From Treponema sp. (GTDB lineage: Bacteria > Spirochaetota > Spirochaetia > Treponematales > Treponemataceae): 23,539 nucleotides of DNA. Made by a program: the position numbers and the translations under genes. Below the pieces are notes generated by a model. It saw nothing but the letters and a program-made list of their open reading frames with translations. It did not search any database and was not told the DNA's origin. Below are positions 1-7,971 of this stretch, in pieces. The DNA is taken from the NCBI GenBank assembly GCA_017421145.1, contig JAFOTA010000021.1:1-23539 (forward strand), read 5' to 3'. Every line of letters starts with the position of its first letter. The stretch's first letter is position 1.

Positions 1-2
1 CT

Positions 3-1166
3 CTCGTAAAAAAATACGGAGGTCTTGTAGTTGCATTGACTTTGGATGAGGGCGGTATTCCTGAAACTTCGGAAGGAAGGATTGCAATAGTCGAAAAGAT
101 TTATAAGCGTGCCGCAGATTTTGGTATTGCCCGGAAAAATATAATCATAGATCCGCTGGCAATGGCAGTTTCATCCGATGACAAAGCCGCGCTTGCAACA
201 TTGGAAACCGTCAAGTATGTGAAGCATGTGAAAAACGGAAATACAATCCTGGGCGTATCTAACATTTCTTTCGGTCTTCCGCTCCGTGAAATTGTCACTG
301 CAACTTTTTTTACGATGGCAATGCAGAACGGACTCAGTGCGGCAATCATGAATCCAAATTCGCTTGAGATGATGAAAGCTTGGACTTGTTTCTGCATGTT
401 GTCAGGATATGATGCGCAGTGCCTCCGGTACATATCGTTCGCTGAAAAATATTCCGAACTTCAGGTTCAGGTTTCACCGGCACAAAATCAGGGACAGAAA
501 TCGGATGGTGCAAAAAAAGATTCTGCTCCTGATGAATCTTCGGGGCTTAAATATGCAATCATAAAAGGAATGAAAGACAACAGCCGCAAAGAAGCTTCCA
601 TTCTTCTTGAAACCATGGATTCCCTTACCGTAATTAATTCTTATATCATTCCGGCACTTGATGTTGTGGGAAAAGGATTTGAAGAAAAGAAAGTCTATCT
701 ACCGCAGCTTTTGATGAGCGCAGAATCTGCAAAGTATGCGTTCGACGTAATAAAGGAAAAACTTGAGGCAAGCGGAAAGGTCGAAGAACCCAAGGGCTCG
801 GTGGTTGTGGCTACGGTCAAAGGCGACATACATGACATCGGAAAAAACATCGTGAAGGTCCTGCTCGAAAACTACAGCTTCAAGGTGATCGATTTGGGAA
901 AGGATGTTGCTCCTGAAAGAATCGTTGACGAAGTGGTTGCAAAAAAAATCAGGCTCGTGGGCTTGAGCGCGCTTATGACGACGACCGTTCCTTCAATGGC
1001 CGAGACGATAAAGCAGCTGCGTGAAAAAGCTCCGTGGTGCAAAGTCTGCGTGGGAGGCGCGGTTCTGACGCAGGAATATGCGGACATGATCGGTGCGGAT
1101 TTTTACGGGAAAGATGCCATGGAAACCGTAAAATATGCCCAGAAGGTTTTTGAATCACCTCTTTAA
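3..1166 (+). CDS. metH: Methionine synthase, B12-dependent, C-terminal part (5'-truncated by window edge)
   Basis: The frame is open from the window edge, so the gene starts outside. It transfers a methyl group from methyltetrahydrofolate through cobalamin to homocysteine in the cytoplasm. Visible in order: the second half of the pterin-binding domain (LTLDEGGIPET, then GVSNISFGLP), a low-complexity linker rich in Q/K/S/D, the helical B12 cap (about nt 550-770), and the B12-binding Rossmann domain with GDIHDIGKNIV (about nt 823-855), whose His is the cobalt ligand of the D-x-H-x-x-G motif. SALMTTT and GGAVLTQEYA follow. The protein stops directly after the B12 domain, so the C-terminal AdoMet-binding reactivation domain of the E. 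coli-type enzyme is absent. This short form is known in other bacteria and implies a separate reactivation partner. The homocysteine-binding domain, if present, lies outside the window. Confidence 0.93.
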   Translation, partial: LVKKYGGLVVALTLDEGGIPETSEGRIAIVEKIYKRAADFGIARKNIIIDPLAMAVSSDDKAALATLETVKYVKHVKNGNTILGVSNISFGLPLREIVTATFFTMAMQNGLSAAIMNPNSLEMMKAWTCFCMLSGYDAQCLRYISFAEKYSELQVQVSPAQNQGQKSDGAKKDSAPDESSGLKYAIIKGMKDNSRKEASILLETMDSLTVINSYIIPALDVVGKGFEEKKVYLPQLLMSAESAKYAFDVIKEKLEASGKVEEPKGSVVVATVKGDIHDIGKNIVKVLLENYSFKVIDLGKDVAPERIVDEVVAKKIRLVGLSALMTTTVPSMAETIKQLREKAPWCKVCVGGAVLTQEYADMIGADFYGKDAMETVKYAQKVFESPL

Positions 1167-1184
1167 AACCCTTGCAAATGCTCC

Positions 1185-1212
1185 TAAAGTTTTGATTTTA
1201 GCGTGCCGAATT
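1185..1212 (+). promoter_or_regulatory. Sigma-28 (FliA)-like promoter for the chemotaxis receptor
   Basis: TAAAGTTT (1185-1192), a 12-base spacer, then GCCGAATT (1205-1212) closely match the flagellar sigma-28 consensus TAAAGTTT-N11-GCCGATAA, with one extra spacer base and a degenerate end of the -10. It lies about 120 bases before a methyl-accepting chemotaxis gene, a class typically transcribed by this sigma factor. The match is seen; use is inferred. Confidence 0.6.
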
Positions 1213-1333
1213 TAAAAGAGAATGGTATAGCTATGGGAATCTTCTTGGTTAACGGGGATTCCTGAGGCTATTGGTTTAATTAAAATTCCGATGAGTTTTA
1301 AAATCTGCCTTCACTTTTGGAAGGAGTAAAAAA

Positions 1334-3238
1334 ATGGAGCCGGTAATGTCAGAAGAATTGTCAGCGGTAGCGGGCGGTAGGAATTTCGTCCCGAAAAAAA
1401 TCTTCCTATTCATATTGTTTTCATTCATTTCACCGATTTTGTTTTTTTCTCCGTTTGCGCTGATTACAGGCGGGTTTACGCCGGCGGAATCCCTGAAATT
1501 TCTTGCAAATCCCATCTATATAGCAGATCTTGTCATTTCGTTGGTTTCTCCGGTGCTGATTTTTACATGGCTGGACAAAACGTTCAGGGAATACGACGGT
1601 TCTGAAAAATCATGCGACAGAATAAACAAGGCCGTGAAAAAAGCGGAGATAATCAGTTTTTCCATACCTGTTTCTTTTTCTGCCGTGATGCCTATATTGG
1701 CAAGCTTTTACAATCTCGCACACGGATTTACCGCCGCAGCATTTCAGGGTGAATCATTCATCTACTATGCATTTGCAATTTCATTCGGATGCCTTGCAAT
1801 GTTTTCCGTTCTGTCATACGTGCTTCTTGTTGCCAAGCTGGAAAACTCGCTCACATGGCTCCCTTACAAAAGGGACTATCAGACTTTCCCTCTCATAGCA
1901 AGAAGCCTTCTTATAATCCTCTTTGATTTCATCGGGCTTGTGCTGCTTACTGAATCAATATTTGACGTTCCGGCAAACAGAAGCGTAAACATGGGTCAGC
2001 TGATATCAATGAGGGTCGTGCCCTTTACAAGCTTTGCAATAATCATCGGATTGATCGGTGCGTATGTTCTTTTGATTGATGTGAACAACACGATAAAGAA
2101 AATCAACAAATTCTCATACGACCTTTCAAAGAAAGATTATACGACCAAGACGATTCCTGTTTTGCTCCGCTGTGAGCTTGGAGAGCTTGCGAATTCGCTC
2201 AATTCATTCAAGGACGGAACAAATGACCTTCTTAGGAATTTCAAGACTTCAATCGATATGACTGCAAAAAACTCCAATCGGCTTGAGCAGGAAATGTCTC
2301 TTGTAAAGGAAGAGATTTCGCAGATCACCGATGGAATCGATATGGTTCAGGATCAGATGGGCAGACAGATGAGCGGGGTTGAAAAAGCGAGCGCGTCAGT
2401 AAACCACATAATATCACGCATGAATTCACTGAACGGAAGCATTGAGTCACAGACTCTGACGGTCAACGATTCTTCCGCGGCGGTTGAGCAGATGGTTTCA
2501 AATGTTGACAGCGTTACGACGATTCTTTCAAACAACTCCGAAAGCGTAAACGCACTGACGCAGGCTTCAGATGACGGACGCACATCAGTTGAAACAGCCG
2601 TCCAGACTTCACAGAAAATCATCGAGCAGTCTTCCACCCTCATGGAAGCCACCTCAATCATTCAGTCGATTGCATCACAGACAAACCTTCTTGCAATGAA
2701 TGCCGCAATCGAAGCAGCCCATGCAGGAGAATCAGGAAAGGGATTTTCCGTCGTTGCAGATGAAATCAGAAAGCTTGCAGAACAGTCAAGCCGCCAGAGC
2801 AAAGCCATAAAAGACAGCCTGAAAGATTTCTCCACTTCCATACAAACTGTCTCGCTTAATACAAGGGAAGTCCAGCAGAAGTTCGACGTAATCTACAATC
2901 TTGCACAAACTGTCATGGCACAGGAAAGCATAATCATGGGTGCGATGGTCGAGCAGTCGGAAGGAAACAAGCATGTGCTTAATTCAATAAGGAACATACA
3001 AAACTCGGCGGCAAGCGTGAGCGACGGTTCATCAGAAGTCGTTGCAGGCGGAAATCAGGTTATCGGCGAAATGTCTAATCTTTCTGAAATCACCGGAACG
3101 ATAAACATGCAGATGAACACAATGAGCGCAAGCATCGCGGGAATATCGAATGCCGTGAAAAATGTTTTCATTTCATCTGAAGAAAATAAAAAAGGCATGG
3201 AAATCATCTCCGAGCAGATTCAGGAATTCAATCTTTAA
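1334..3238 (+). CDS. Methyl-accepting chemotaxis protein with six-helix membrane sensor
   Basis: A 634-residue chemoreceptor. The start is fixed by GGAAGGAG seven bases upstream of ATG. The first ~245 residues hold about six hydrophobic segments (near residues 23-48, 60-78, 100-122, 138-165, 193-212 and 225-248) with little extracytoplasmic sequence, so the sensor is membrane-embedded rather than the usual periplasmic Cache or four-helix domain. A HAMP-like linker (about 250-290) leads into a long coiled-coil signalling domain. The conserved hairpin tip, containing [18 protein letters not shown] and the following [16 protein letters not shown], sits near residues 443-485 and is where CheA and CheW bind. 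Adjacent Q/E/S-rich helices are likely methylation regions. The ligand cannot be read from the sequence. A sigma-28-like promoter lies upstream and a terminator follows the stop, so it is probably monocistronic. Confidence 0.93.
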   Translation: MEPVMSEELSAVAGGRNFVPKKIFLFILFSFISPILFFSPFALITGGFTPAESLKFLANPIYIADLVISLVSPVLIFTWLDKTFREYDGSEKSCDRINKAVKKAEIISFSIPVSFSAVMPILASFYNLAHGFTAAAFQGESFIYYAFAISFGCLAMFSVLSYVLLVAKLENSLTWLPYKRDYQTFPLIARSLLIILFDFIGLVLLTESIFDVPANRSVNMGQLISMRVVPFTSFAIIIGLIGAYVLLIDVNNTIKKINKFSYDLSKKDYTTKTIPVLLRCELGELANSLNSFKDGTNDLLRNFKTSIDMTAKNSNRLEQEMSLVKEEISQITDGIDMVQDQMGRQMSGVEKASASVNHIISRMNSLNGSIESQTLTVNDSSAAVEQMVSNVDSVTTILSNNSESVNALTQASDDGRTSVETAVQTSQKIIEQSSTLMEATSIIQSIASQTNLLAMNAAIEAAHAGESGKGFSVVADEIRKLAEQSSRQSKAIKDSLKDFSTSIQTVSLNTREVQQKFDVIYNLAQTVMAQESIIMGAMVEQSEGNKHVLNSIRNIQNSAASVSDGSSEVVAGGNQVIGEMSNLSEITGTINMQMNTMSASIAGISNAVKNVFISSEENKKGMEIISEQIQEFNL

Positions 3239-3274
3239 TCTGAAAAATATTACAAGCATTTCAAATCTTCATGC

Positions 3275-3322
3275 AAAAAAAAGATGCCCGGCAGATCAAA
3301 CAAAATCTACCGGGCATTGTTT
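3275..3322. terminator. Bidirectional rho-independent terminator
   Basis: ATGCCCGGCAGAT (3284-3296) pairs with ATCTACCGGGCAT (3305-3317) with a single C/A mismatch and an 8-base loop. An A-run (3275-3282) precedes and a T-rich stretch follows, so it can end the chemotaxis gene on + and the long gene arriving on -. Confidence 0.8.
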
Positions 3323-3332
3323 TGTTCCTCAA

Positions 3333-3352
3333 TTGATGAAACAATTCATCAA
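3333..3352. other. Small perfect hairpin
   Basis: TTGATGAA (3333-3340) and TTCATCAA (3345-3352) form a perfect 8-bp stem with a 4-base loop. It lies between the bidirectional terminator and the next hairpin. Function unknown; it may help end transcription of the converging genes. Confidence 0.5.
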
Positions 3353-3386
3353 AGGAACCTCTAAAAACATGTCTTCCAGAGGTTCC
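3350..3386 (-). terminator. Possible terminator of the transglutaminase-like gene
   Basis: GGAACCTCT (3354-3362) and AGAGGTTCC (3378-3386) form a perfect 9-bp stem with a 15-base loop, just after the stop of the leftward gene. On the - strand only a short T-run follows, so this alone may be weak and act with the larger hairpin at 3284-3317. Confidence 0.5.
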
Positions 3387-3397
3387 ATGATTCCTGA

Positions 3398-6300
3398 TTA
3401 TTTCACAGGATTTCCCTTGCGGTCGCGGTTCAGTTCGGTCAGCGACAGGTCAATTGAAGTATAGAACGAATCTATGTAGATTCCGAGGTTTTCCAATTTC
3501 TTGTCGTATGCGTTCCAATACTGATCGCGGTAGTTGAAGCTTCCGATGATCGGCTTTCTGGCTGATGAAGTGTCCCTGAAATAAATCCAGCATGAAGTTA
3601 CGTTGTAGGTCACTTCAATTCCTGCTATAACCGTGTTGTTCTTTGACATGTCGATCTTTGCATTCGGGTCATAAGGAAGTCCCAGTGTATTTTTCGGTCC
3701 GTTCTTCTGTGCAGGCTTTGTTTCAGCAGGTTTCTGAGTTCCGGAGCCTGATGTGACTGAGCATGAGTTTCCTACGCAGTTTCCGTTTTTGTCACGGTTC
3801 AGCTCGGTTTTTGAGAGATCGATCGATGAATAGAACATGGCAAGGTCAATTGGAACCAAATCAAGCTTTGAGTCGTAGATCTGCCAGTACTGTTCGGTGT
3901 AGCTGTAGCTTCCGAGAAGATTTCTTGATGAATCGCGGAAATATATCCAGCCGGACGTAGTGTTGTATGTGGCGGTTATTCCGTCGATTTTGTATCCGTT
4001 CTTTGCCGGGTTGAGCTTTGCGTTCGGGTCATAAGGAAGACCGTAGCTGTTTACCGGGCCTGTATATTTCGGTTTTGTTTCCTCCTGCGGCCTTACGGTT
4101 CCGGTTGCATCTTCAATTTCCTTGACTTTTGCAAGTATTTTGTCCGCCGTGATTCCTGCACCGTTTTCCACATACTGAAGCTTGTTGTTCGCATCGATGT
4201 AAACAACTACAGGAAGAGTTATTGAGCCGTTGTTGTTTCCTGCTGCCTTGAGGTAGCTCCACATCAAGGAATTGTTCGTGCTGCCGGTTGAATAGGCAAA
4301 CTTGATGTTGCCAGGCTTGTCGTAAGTCATGGAGTATTTCAGCACTACTTCTTTCTTTGATCCGTTCACTTCGGCTTCAATGAAATCAATTCCTTTGAAT
4401 TTGTCGTAAGCGCCGCTTATGGTTCCGGTTGTGTTGCGGCAGTTCGTACATGTCGTATTGAAGAACATCAGGACTTTTGTTTTTCCGTTCGCCTTGTTCG
4501 TTTCCGTGCTTCCATTGGTCAACGTGAGCTTTGTTTCCGCCAGGTTCGCCGCATTGAGAAGCTTTTTTGTTTCCGTAACCTGAGGTTTTGGATCAGGCTG
4601 GGTAACGGTGCAGTCCTCGCCTACGCATTTTCCTTTTTTGTCGCGGTTCAGCGTAGTAATCGAGAGATTGATTTTCTTGTAAAGCTTTTCGAGCCTAATG
4701 GAAGCTTTTTCAATTTCCTTTGAATATTCGCTCCAGAACTGTTCCTTATAGTTGTAGACTCCATACGGTTTCTTGGTCTTTACAGAATTGCTGTAGAAAG
4801 AAACGGTATTGCTTTTTGTATCGAACGAAAGAAGGAATCCGTCCAATGTCTTTTTGTTCATGGACGTATCGACTACGGCATTAGGATCATAAGGAAGGCC
4901 TGCTGAGTTCAATGAGCCGGTTGTTTTTTCCGGCTGAGGCTGTGGTTGTTGTTGTGGCTCAGGTGTCGCAGTGCAGTCTTTTCCTACGCATTTTCCGTCT
5001 TTGTCACGGTTCAGCGTCGTCTTTTTGAGGTCAATCTTACTGTAAAGCTTTTCGAGCGGTATTTCAGCGTCATCTATTTCCTTATTGTGTACAGCCCAAT
5101 ACTGCTCTTTCAAATCATATGTTCCGTAGTTGATTTTCTTTGTGCTGTCCCTGAAATAAACATAGTCGTATGCATAATTGTAAAGGAGATAGAATCCACC
5201 AAGCTCCTGTACGGATTTGTCTGCCACTGCATTCGGGTCATAAGGAAGTCCGAATTTGTTGAGTGACTGCTGCGTTCCAGAATTGCCCGGATTTGTCTGC
5301 GGCGGCTGAGTTCCTTGGTTGCTGTTCTGGTTGCTTCCGTTCTGATTGCTATTCTGGTTGTTGTTGTTTTGGTTACCATTTTGGTTTCCGTTGTTCGGCG
5401 TTGTATTGCGGTTTGTCTTGGTCGCGGCTTCTATCTCGTTTGCTTTCGCAAGTATTTTGTCCGCGGTGATCCCTGCACCATATTCAACATACTGAAGCTT
5501 GTTGTTCGCATCGATGTATACGACGACCGGAAGAGTTATTGAGCCGCTGCCCTTTCCAGCTGCCCTGAGGTAGTTCCACATGGATGTGTTGTCCGCCCAT
5601 TCCGTTGAATATGTGAACTTCAGTTTCTTTGCCGTGTCGTATTTGTTTGCGAATTCCTGAACCTTGGCTTTGTCTGCGCGGTTGATTTCCACTTCGAAGA
5701 TGTCGATTCCGTTGAATTTGTCATAGGCGGAGCTGATTGTCCTAGTCGTGTTCATGCAGTTTCCGCAGATTGTCTGGAAGAACACTATGACCTTTGTTTT
5801 TCCGTTCGCAACGTTGTTCACCTTTTTTCCGTCGAGGAGGGTGTACTCTATTTTTGCAAGGTTGTCTTTGTTCAGAAGAGTCAGCCCGGATGACGTGGTA
5901 AGATTTCCCTGGTTCTGCTGGTTGTTCTGATTTCCGTTCTGGTTGTTGTTTTGGCTACCGCTCTGGTTTCCGTTGTTCGGCGTTGTATTGCGGTTCGTAT
6001 TGGTCGCGGCTTCTATTTCGTTTACTTTTGCAAGTATTTTGTCCGCGGTGATTCCTGCACCGTTCTCAACATACTGGAGCTTGTTGTTTGCGTCAATGTA
6101 TACGACGACCGGGAGCGTTATTGAGCCGCTGCCCTTTCCTGCTGCCCTGAGGTAGCTCCACATGGATGAGTTGTTGTCGGTTCCCGTTGAATATGCGAAC
6201 TTAAGTTTCTTTGACGTGTCATAGGTGTTTGCAAAAGTCTGCACCTTTGATTTGTCGGCCTTGTTGATTTCAACTTCAAAAATGTCGATTCCGCTGAATT

Positions 6301-7768
6301 TGTCGTATGACTTGCTGACCGTGTTCGTCGTGTTCATACAGTTTCCGCAGTTCGTCTTGAAGAACACTATGACCTTTGTTTTTCCGTTCGCAACGTTGTT
6401 GACCTTCGTTCCGTCAAGGAGAGTGTATTCTGTTTTTGCAAGGTTTGCCTGGTTCAGAAGAGTCAGCCCGGATGATGTTGTAAGACCGCCCTGATTCTGC
6501 TGGTTGCCCTGGTTATTGTTTTGGTTGTTGTTCTGGTTACCGCCGTTCTGATTGCCGTTCTGGTTGTTGTTTCCAGAATTGTTCTGCTGATTTCCAGAGT
6601 TGTTTCCGCCTGCATTTCCTGTGACGATCGACGGCATGGTAGTGGATGCGCTTGCCTGTCTTGCAGCGGATTCCCATGTGATCGACGGAGAATTTTCTAC
6701 TTTATAGAAGAGAAGGCTTATAAAAGAATTTCCTGATCTTCTGGCAAGAATTACGTTTTTGTCGGCAATGGTCGGAGTGAAAGTAAAATCCTTGTTGCTC
6801 GCGAGCTGCTTATATGACCCGTCAACAGAAATATAAAGATCTTCGCTTGAAGGGAAGCTCAGGTTGATCGTATATGAGTTTCCTTTTTTGAGTGAGCCGG
6901 TGAAAAGAATCTTGTTGAAGCGCACTCCTGCCCTCAATGCATCTGCCAATCCTTTGTATTCGGTGTAGCTCCATGCGCGGTTATGCGTCATAAAGAAGCT
7001 GAAAAGTTCCTGACCGGTGACTCCTGCCACGCTGATCGTCGGATCGATTCTAGGAGTGGTATCGAATTTTGCCCTTGGAACGGCCGGAGTAAGATACTGA
7101 TACTTGTCTTCTTTCGGATAGTGGCTGAAAATCATGACATAAGGATCCACGTCGAACCATGAATCCTTGAAATTGCGTGTGAACGTATCGCCGTTTGTGT
7201 CGCCTGCACCCCAGCAGCTGTCAAGAAGTATGTGCTCGTTTCCTACATGTACAACGTTCCATCCATGGTTTCCTACGGACTTTCCATACGTATGGGCATA
7301 TTTTTTGTCGTATCCGCTTATATATTCAGCGTTAAGTCCCGCCGCCTTGCAGAGTTCAACGAAAAGCCTTCCGTAGCCTTCGCAGACACCGTTACGGTCA
7401 TTCCATGTTTCTCTTGCGCGCTGTGCATAGATGGCTTCAAGTTCTGCCTGGCTGCTGTATGTAAAAGTTCCTCCTGCATTGATCTTTGCAGTGTTGTAGC
7501 TTATGTTGAAAGCCATGAAATCGAATATTGCGCGTGCCTTTTCTTTTTCCGTGCGGCATGTTTTCGTAATCTGCTTGACGGCATTTTCATAGCTCATGGA
7601 CACAGGGATCGTAAGTCCCTTTACATAATTGTCGATGGCCGAATAGTCCGTCATGACATTCGTTTTTGATTTCGTAAACATGAAATCCGAGTTGCTCTGA
7701 GAATATGCAAGGCTTGCTGCAATCATAAGCACAAGGATTCCGGCACTTAGCTTTTTGATGAGTCGCAT
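3398..7768 (-). CDS. Exported multidomain protein: transglutaminase-like, three thioredoxin-like domains, four GLPYDPNA modules
   Basis: 1456 residues. AAGGAGG lies six bases before ATG. A signal peptide (MRLIKKLSAGILVLMIAASLAYSQ) directs export; no lipobox is seen. Residues ~60-370 are a transglutaminase-like fold (KY/cyl-3-like peptidase group) with a complete apparent triad: Cys129 in GVCEGY, His168 in NHGW, Asp183 in LLDSCW. After an Asn/Gln/Gly-rich linker (~385-428) come thioredoxin-like domains at ~430-589, ~624-783 and ~1068-1224, each with CxxC (CGNC474-477, CGNC668-671, CTNC1107-1110) and a cis-Pro-type TLPVVVYI. Four copies of an unrecognised module begin GLPYDPNA near residues 840, 957, 1243 and 1363. 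The order is TG-T-T-G-G-T-G-G. Likely periplasmic or surface-exposed; protein cross-linking, cleavage or disulphide chemistry are possible roles, but no substrate can be inferred. It is followed by hairpins at 3284-3386. Confidence 0.88.
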   Translation of the reverse strand: MRLIKKLSAGILVLMIAASLAYSQSNSDFMFTKSKTNVMTDYSAIDNYVKGLTIPVSMSYENAVKQITKTCRTEKEKARAIFDFMAFNISYNTAKINAGGTFTYSSQAELEAIYAQRARETWNDRNGVCEGYGRLFVELCKAAGLNAEYISGYDKKYAHTYGKSVGNHGWNVVHVGNEHILLDSCWGAGDTNGDTFTRNFKDSWFDVDPYVMIFSHYPKEDKYQYLTPAVPRAKFDTTPRIDPTISVAGVTGQELFSFFMTHNRAWSYTEYKGLADALRAGVRFNKILFTGSLKKGNSYTINLSFPSSEDLYISVDGSYKQLASNKDFTFTPTIADKNVILARRSGNSFISLLFYKVENSPSITWESAARQASASTTMPSIVTGNAGGNNSGNQQNNSGNNNQNGNQNGGNQNNNQNNNQGNQQNQGGLTTSSGLTLLNQANLAKTEYTLLDGTKVNNVANGKTKVIVFFKTNCGNCMNTTNTVSKSYDKFSGIDIFEVEINKADKSKVQTFANTYDTSKKLKFAYSTGTDNNSSMWSYLRAAGKGSGSITLPVVVYIDANNKLQYVENGAGITADKILAKVNEIEAATNTNRNTTPNNGNQSGSQNNNQNGNQNNQQNQGNLTTSSGLTLLNKDNLAKIEYTLLDGKKVNNVANGKTKVIVFFQTICGNCMNTTRTISSAYDKFNGIDIFEVEINRADKAKVQEFANKYDTAKKLKFTYSTEWADNTSMWNYLRAAGKGSGSITLPVVVYIDANNKLQYVEYGAGITADKILAKANEIEAATKTNRNTTPNNGNQNGNQNNNNQNSNQNGSNQNSNQGTQPPQTNPGNSGTQQSLNKFGLPYDPNAVADKSVQELGGFYLLYNYAYDYVYFRDSTKKINYGTYDLKEQYWAVHNKEIDDAEIPLEKLYSKIDLKKTTLNRDKDGKCVGKDCTATPEPQQQPQPQPEKTTGSLNSAGLPYDPNAVVDTSMNKKTLDGFLLSFDTKSNTVSFYSNSVKTKKPYGVYNYKEQFWSEYSKEIEKASIRLEKLYKKINLSITTLNRDKKGKCVGEDCTVTQPDPKPQVTETKKLLNAANLAETKLTLTNGSTETNKANGKTKVLMFFNTTCTNCRNTTGTISGAYDKFKGIDFIEAEVNGSKKEVVLKYSMTYDKPGNIKFAYSTGSTNNSLMWSYLKAAGNNNGSITLPVVVYIDANNKLQYVENGAGITADKILAKVKEIEDATGTVRPQEETKPKYTGPVNSYGLPYDPNAKLNPAKNGYKIDGITATYNTTSGWIYFRDSSRNLLGSYSYTEQYWQIYDSKLDLVPIDLAMFYSSIDLSKTELNRDKNGNCVGNSCSVTSGSGTQKPAETKPAQKNGPKNTLGLPYDPNAKIDMSKNNTVIAGIEVTYNVTSCWIYFRDTSSARKPIIGSFNYRDQYWNAYDKKLENLGIYIDSFYTSIDLSLTELNRDRKGNPVK
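3401..3688 (-). repeat. GLPYDPNA module 4 (C-terminal)
   Basis: Residues ~1361-1456. GLPYDPNA, CWIYFRDTS, IGSFNYRDQYW, FYTSIDLSLTELNRDRKG. The protein ends at GNPVK, so this copy lacks the C-x4-C pair that closes modules 1-3. Confidence 0.75.
3761..4048 (-). repeat. GLPYDPNA module 3
   Basis: Residues ~1241-1336. GLPYDPNA, WIYFRDSS, LGSYSYTEQYW, FYSSIDLSKTELNRDKNG and CVGNSC. Confidence 0.75.
4097..4567 (-). repeat. Thioredoxin-like repeat 3 of the 1456-aa protein
   Basis: Residues ~1068-1224. It is more diverged in its N-terminal half (CTNC at 1107-1110, TLTNGSTETN) but nearly identical to repeats 1 and 2 in the C-terminal ITLPVVVYI to EIE stretch. It sits between the two pairs of GLPYDPNA modules. 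Confidence 0.78.
4610..4906 (-). repeat. GLPYDPNA module 2
   Basis: Residues ~955-1053. Same landmarks as module 1: GLPYDPNA, YGVYNYKEQFW, LEKLYKKINL, TTLNRDKKGKC and CVGEDC. The central strand reads VSFYSNS instead of YFRDS. Confidence 0.75.
4973..5257 (-). repeat. GLPYDPNA module 1
   Basis: Residues ~838-932. Conserved landmarks are GLPYDPNA, then YFRDS, GTYDLKEQYW, LEKLYSKIDL, TTLNRDKDGKC and a final CVGKDC. Not a domain I recognise. Confidence 0.75.
5420..5899 (-). repeat. Thioredoxin-like repeat 2 of the 1456-aa protein
   Basis: Residues ~624-783 with CGNC at 668-671. Nearly the same as repeat 1 outside the loop around FAYSTGTDNNSS / FTYSTEWADNTS, which points to a tandem duplication. 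Confidence 0.8.
6002..6481 (-). repeat. Thioredoxin-like repeat 1 of the 1456-aa protein
   Basis: Residues ~430-589, from SGLTLLNQANLA to EIEAAT, with CGNC at 474-477 and TLPVVVYIDANNKLQYV near the C-terminus. Very similar in DNA and protein to repeat 2 (offset about 579 bases). Confidence 0.8.
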
Positions 7769-7914
7769 AAATTCCTCCTTGGGTAATGGGGGTAAAATAA
7801 ATCAGCAGAAAAAATCAGGAAATATAAAACGGCAGGGAACGCCTTTGTTCACCGGACCGGTTCATTTATCAGATAAACACATAAAATCAAGGATATGTTA
7901 CTGATTTCAAGAAT

Positions 7915-7957
7915 AAAAAAGCAGACCCGCCCGGCATGAAAAACACCGGACAGGCCA
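7915..7957 (-). terminator. Rho-independent terminator of the giant lipoprotein gene
   Basis: Read on the - strand, CCTGTCCGG (7954-7946) pairs along all nine positions, counting G-U pairs, with CCGGGCGGG (7934-7926). A T-run corresponding to the A-run at 7915-7920 follows, about 15 bases after the stop. The rest of the gap up to 7768 (about 150 bp) should hold the promoter of the 1456-aa gene, but I see no convincing -35/-10 pair. Confidence 0.8.
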
Positions 7958-7971
7958 TTTAGCGTTTGTTT

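Noticed and set aside
5260..6620. Independent + strand genes opposite the Asn/Gln-rich linkers
   Set aside because: The Leu/Val/Phe-rich frames are complements of AAC/CAG-rich linker codons and have no start signals.
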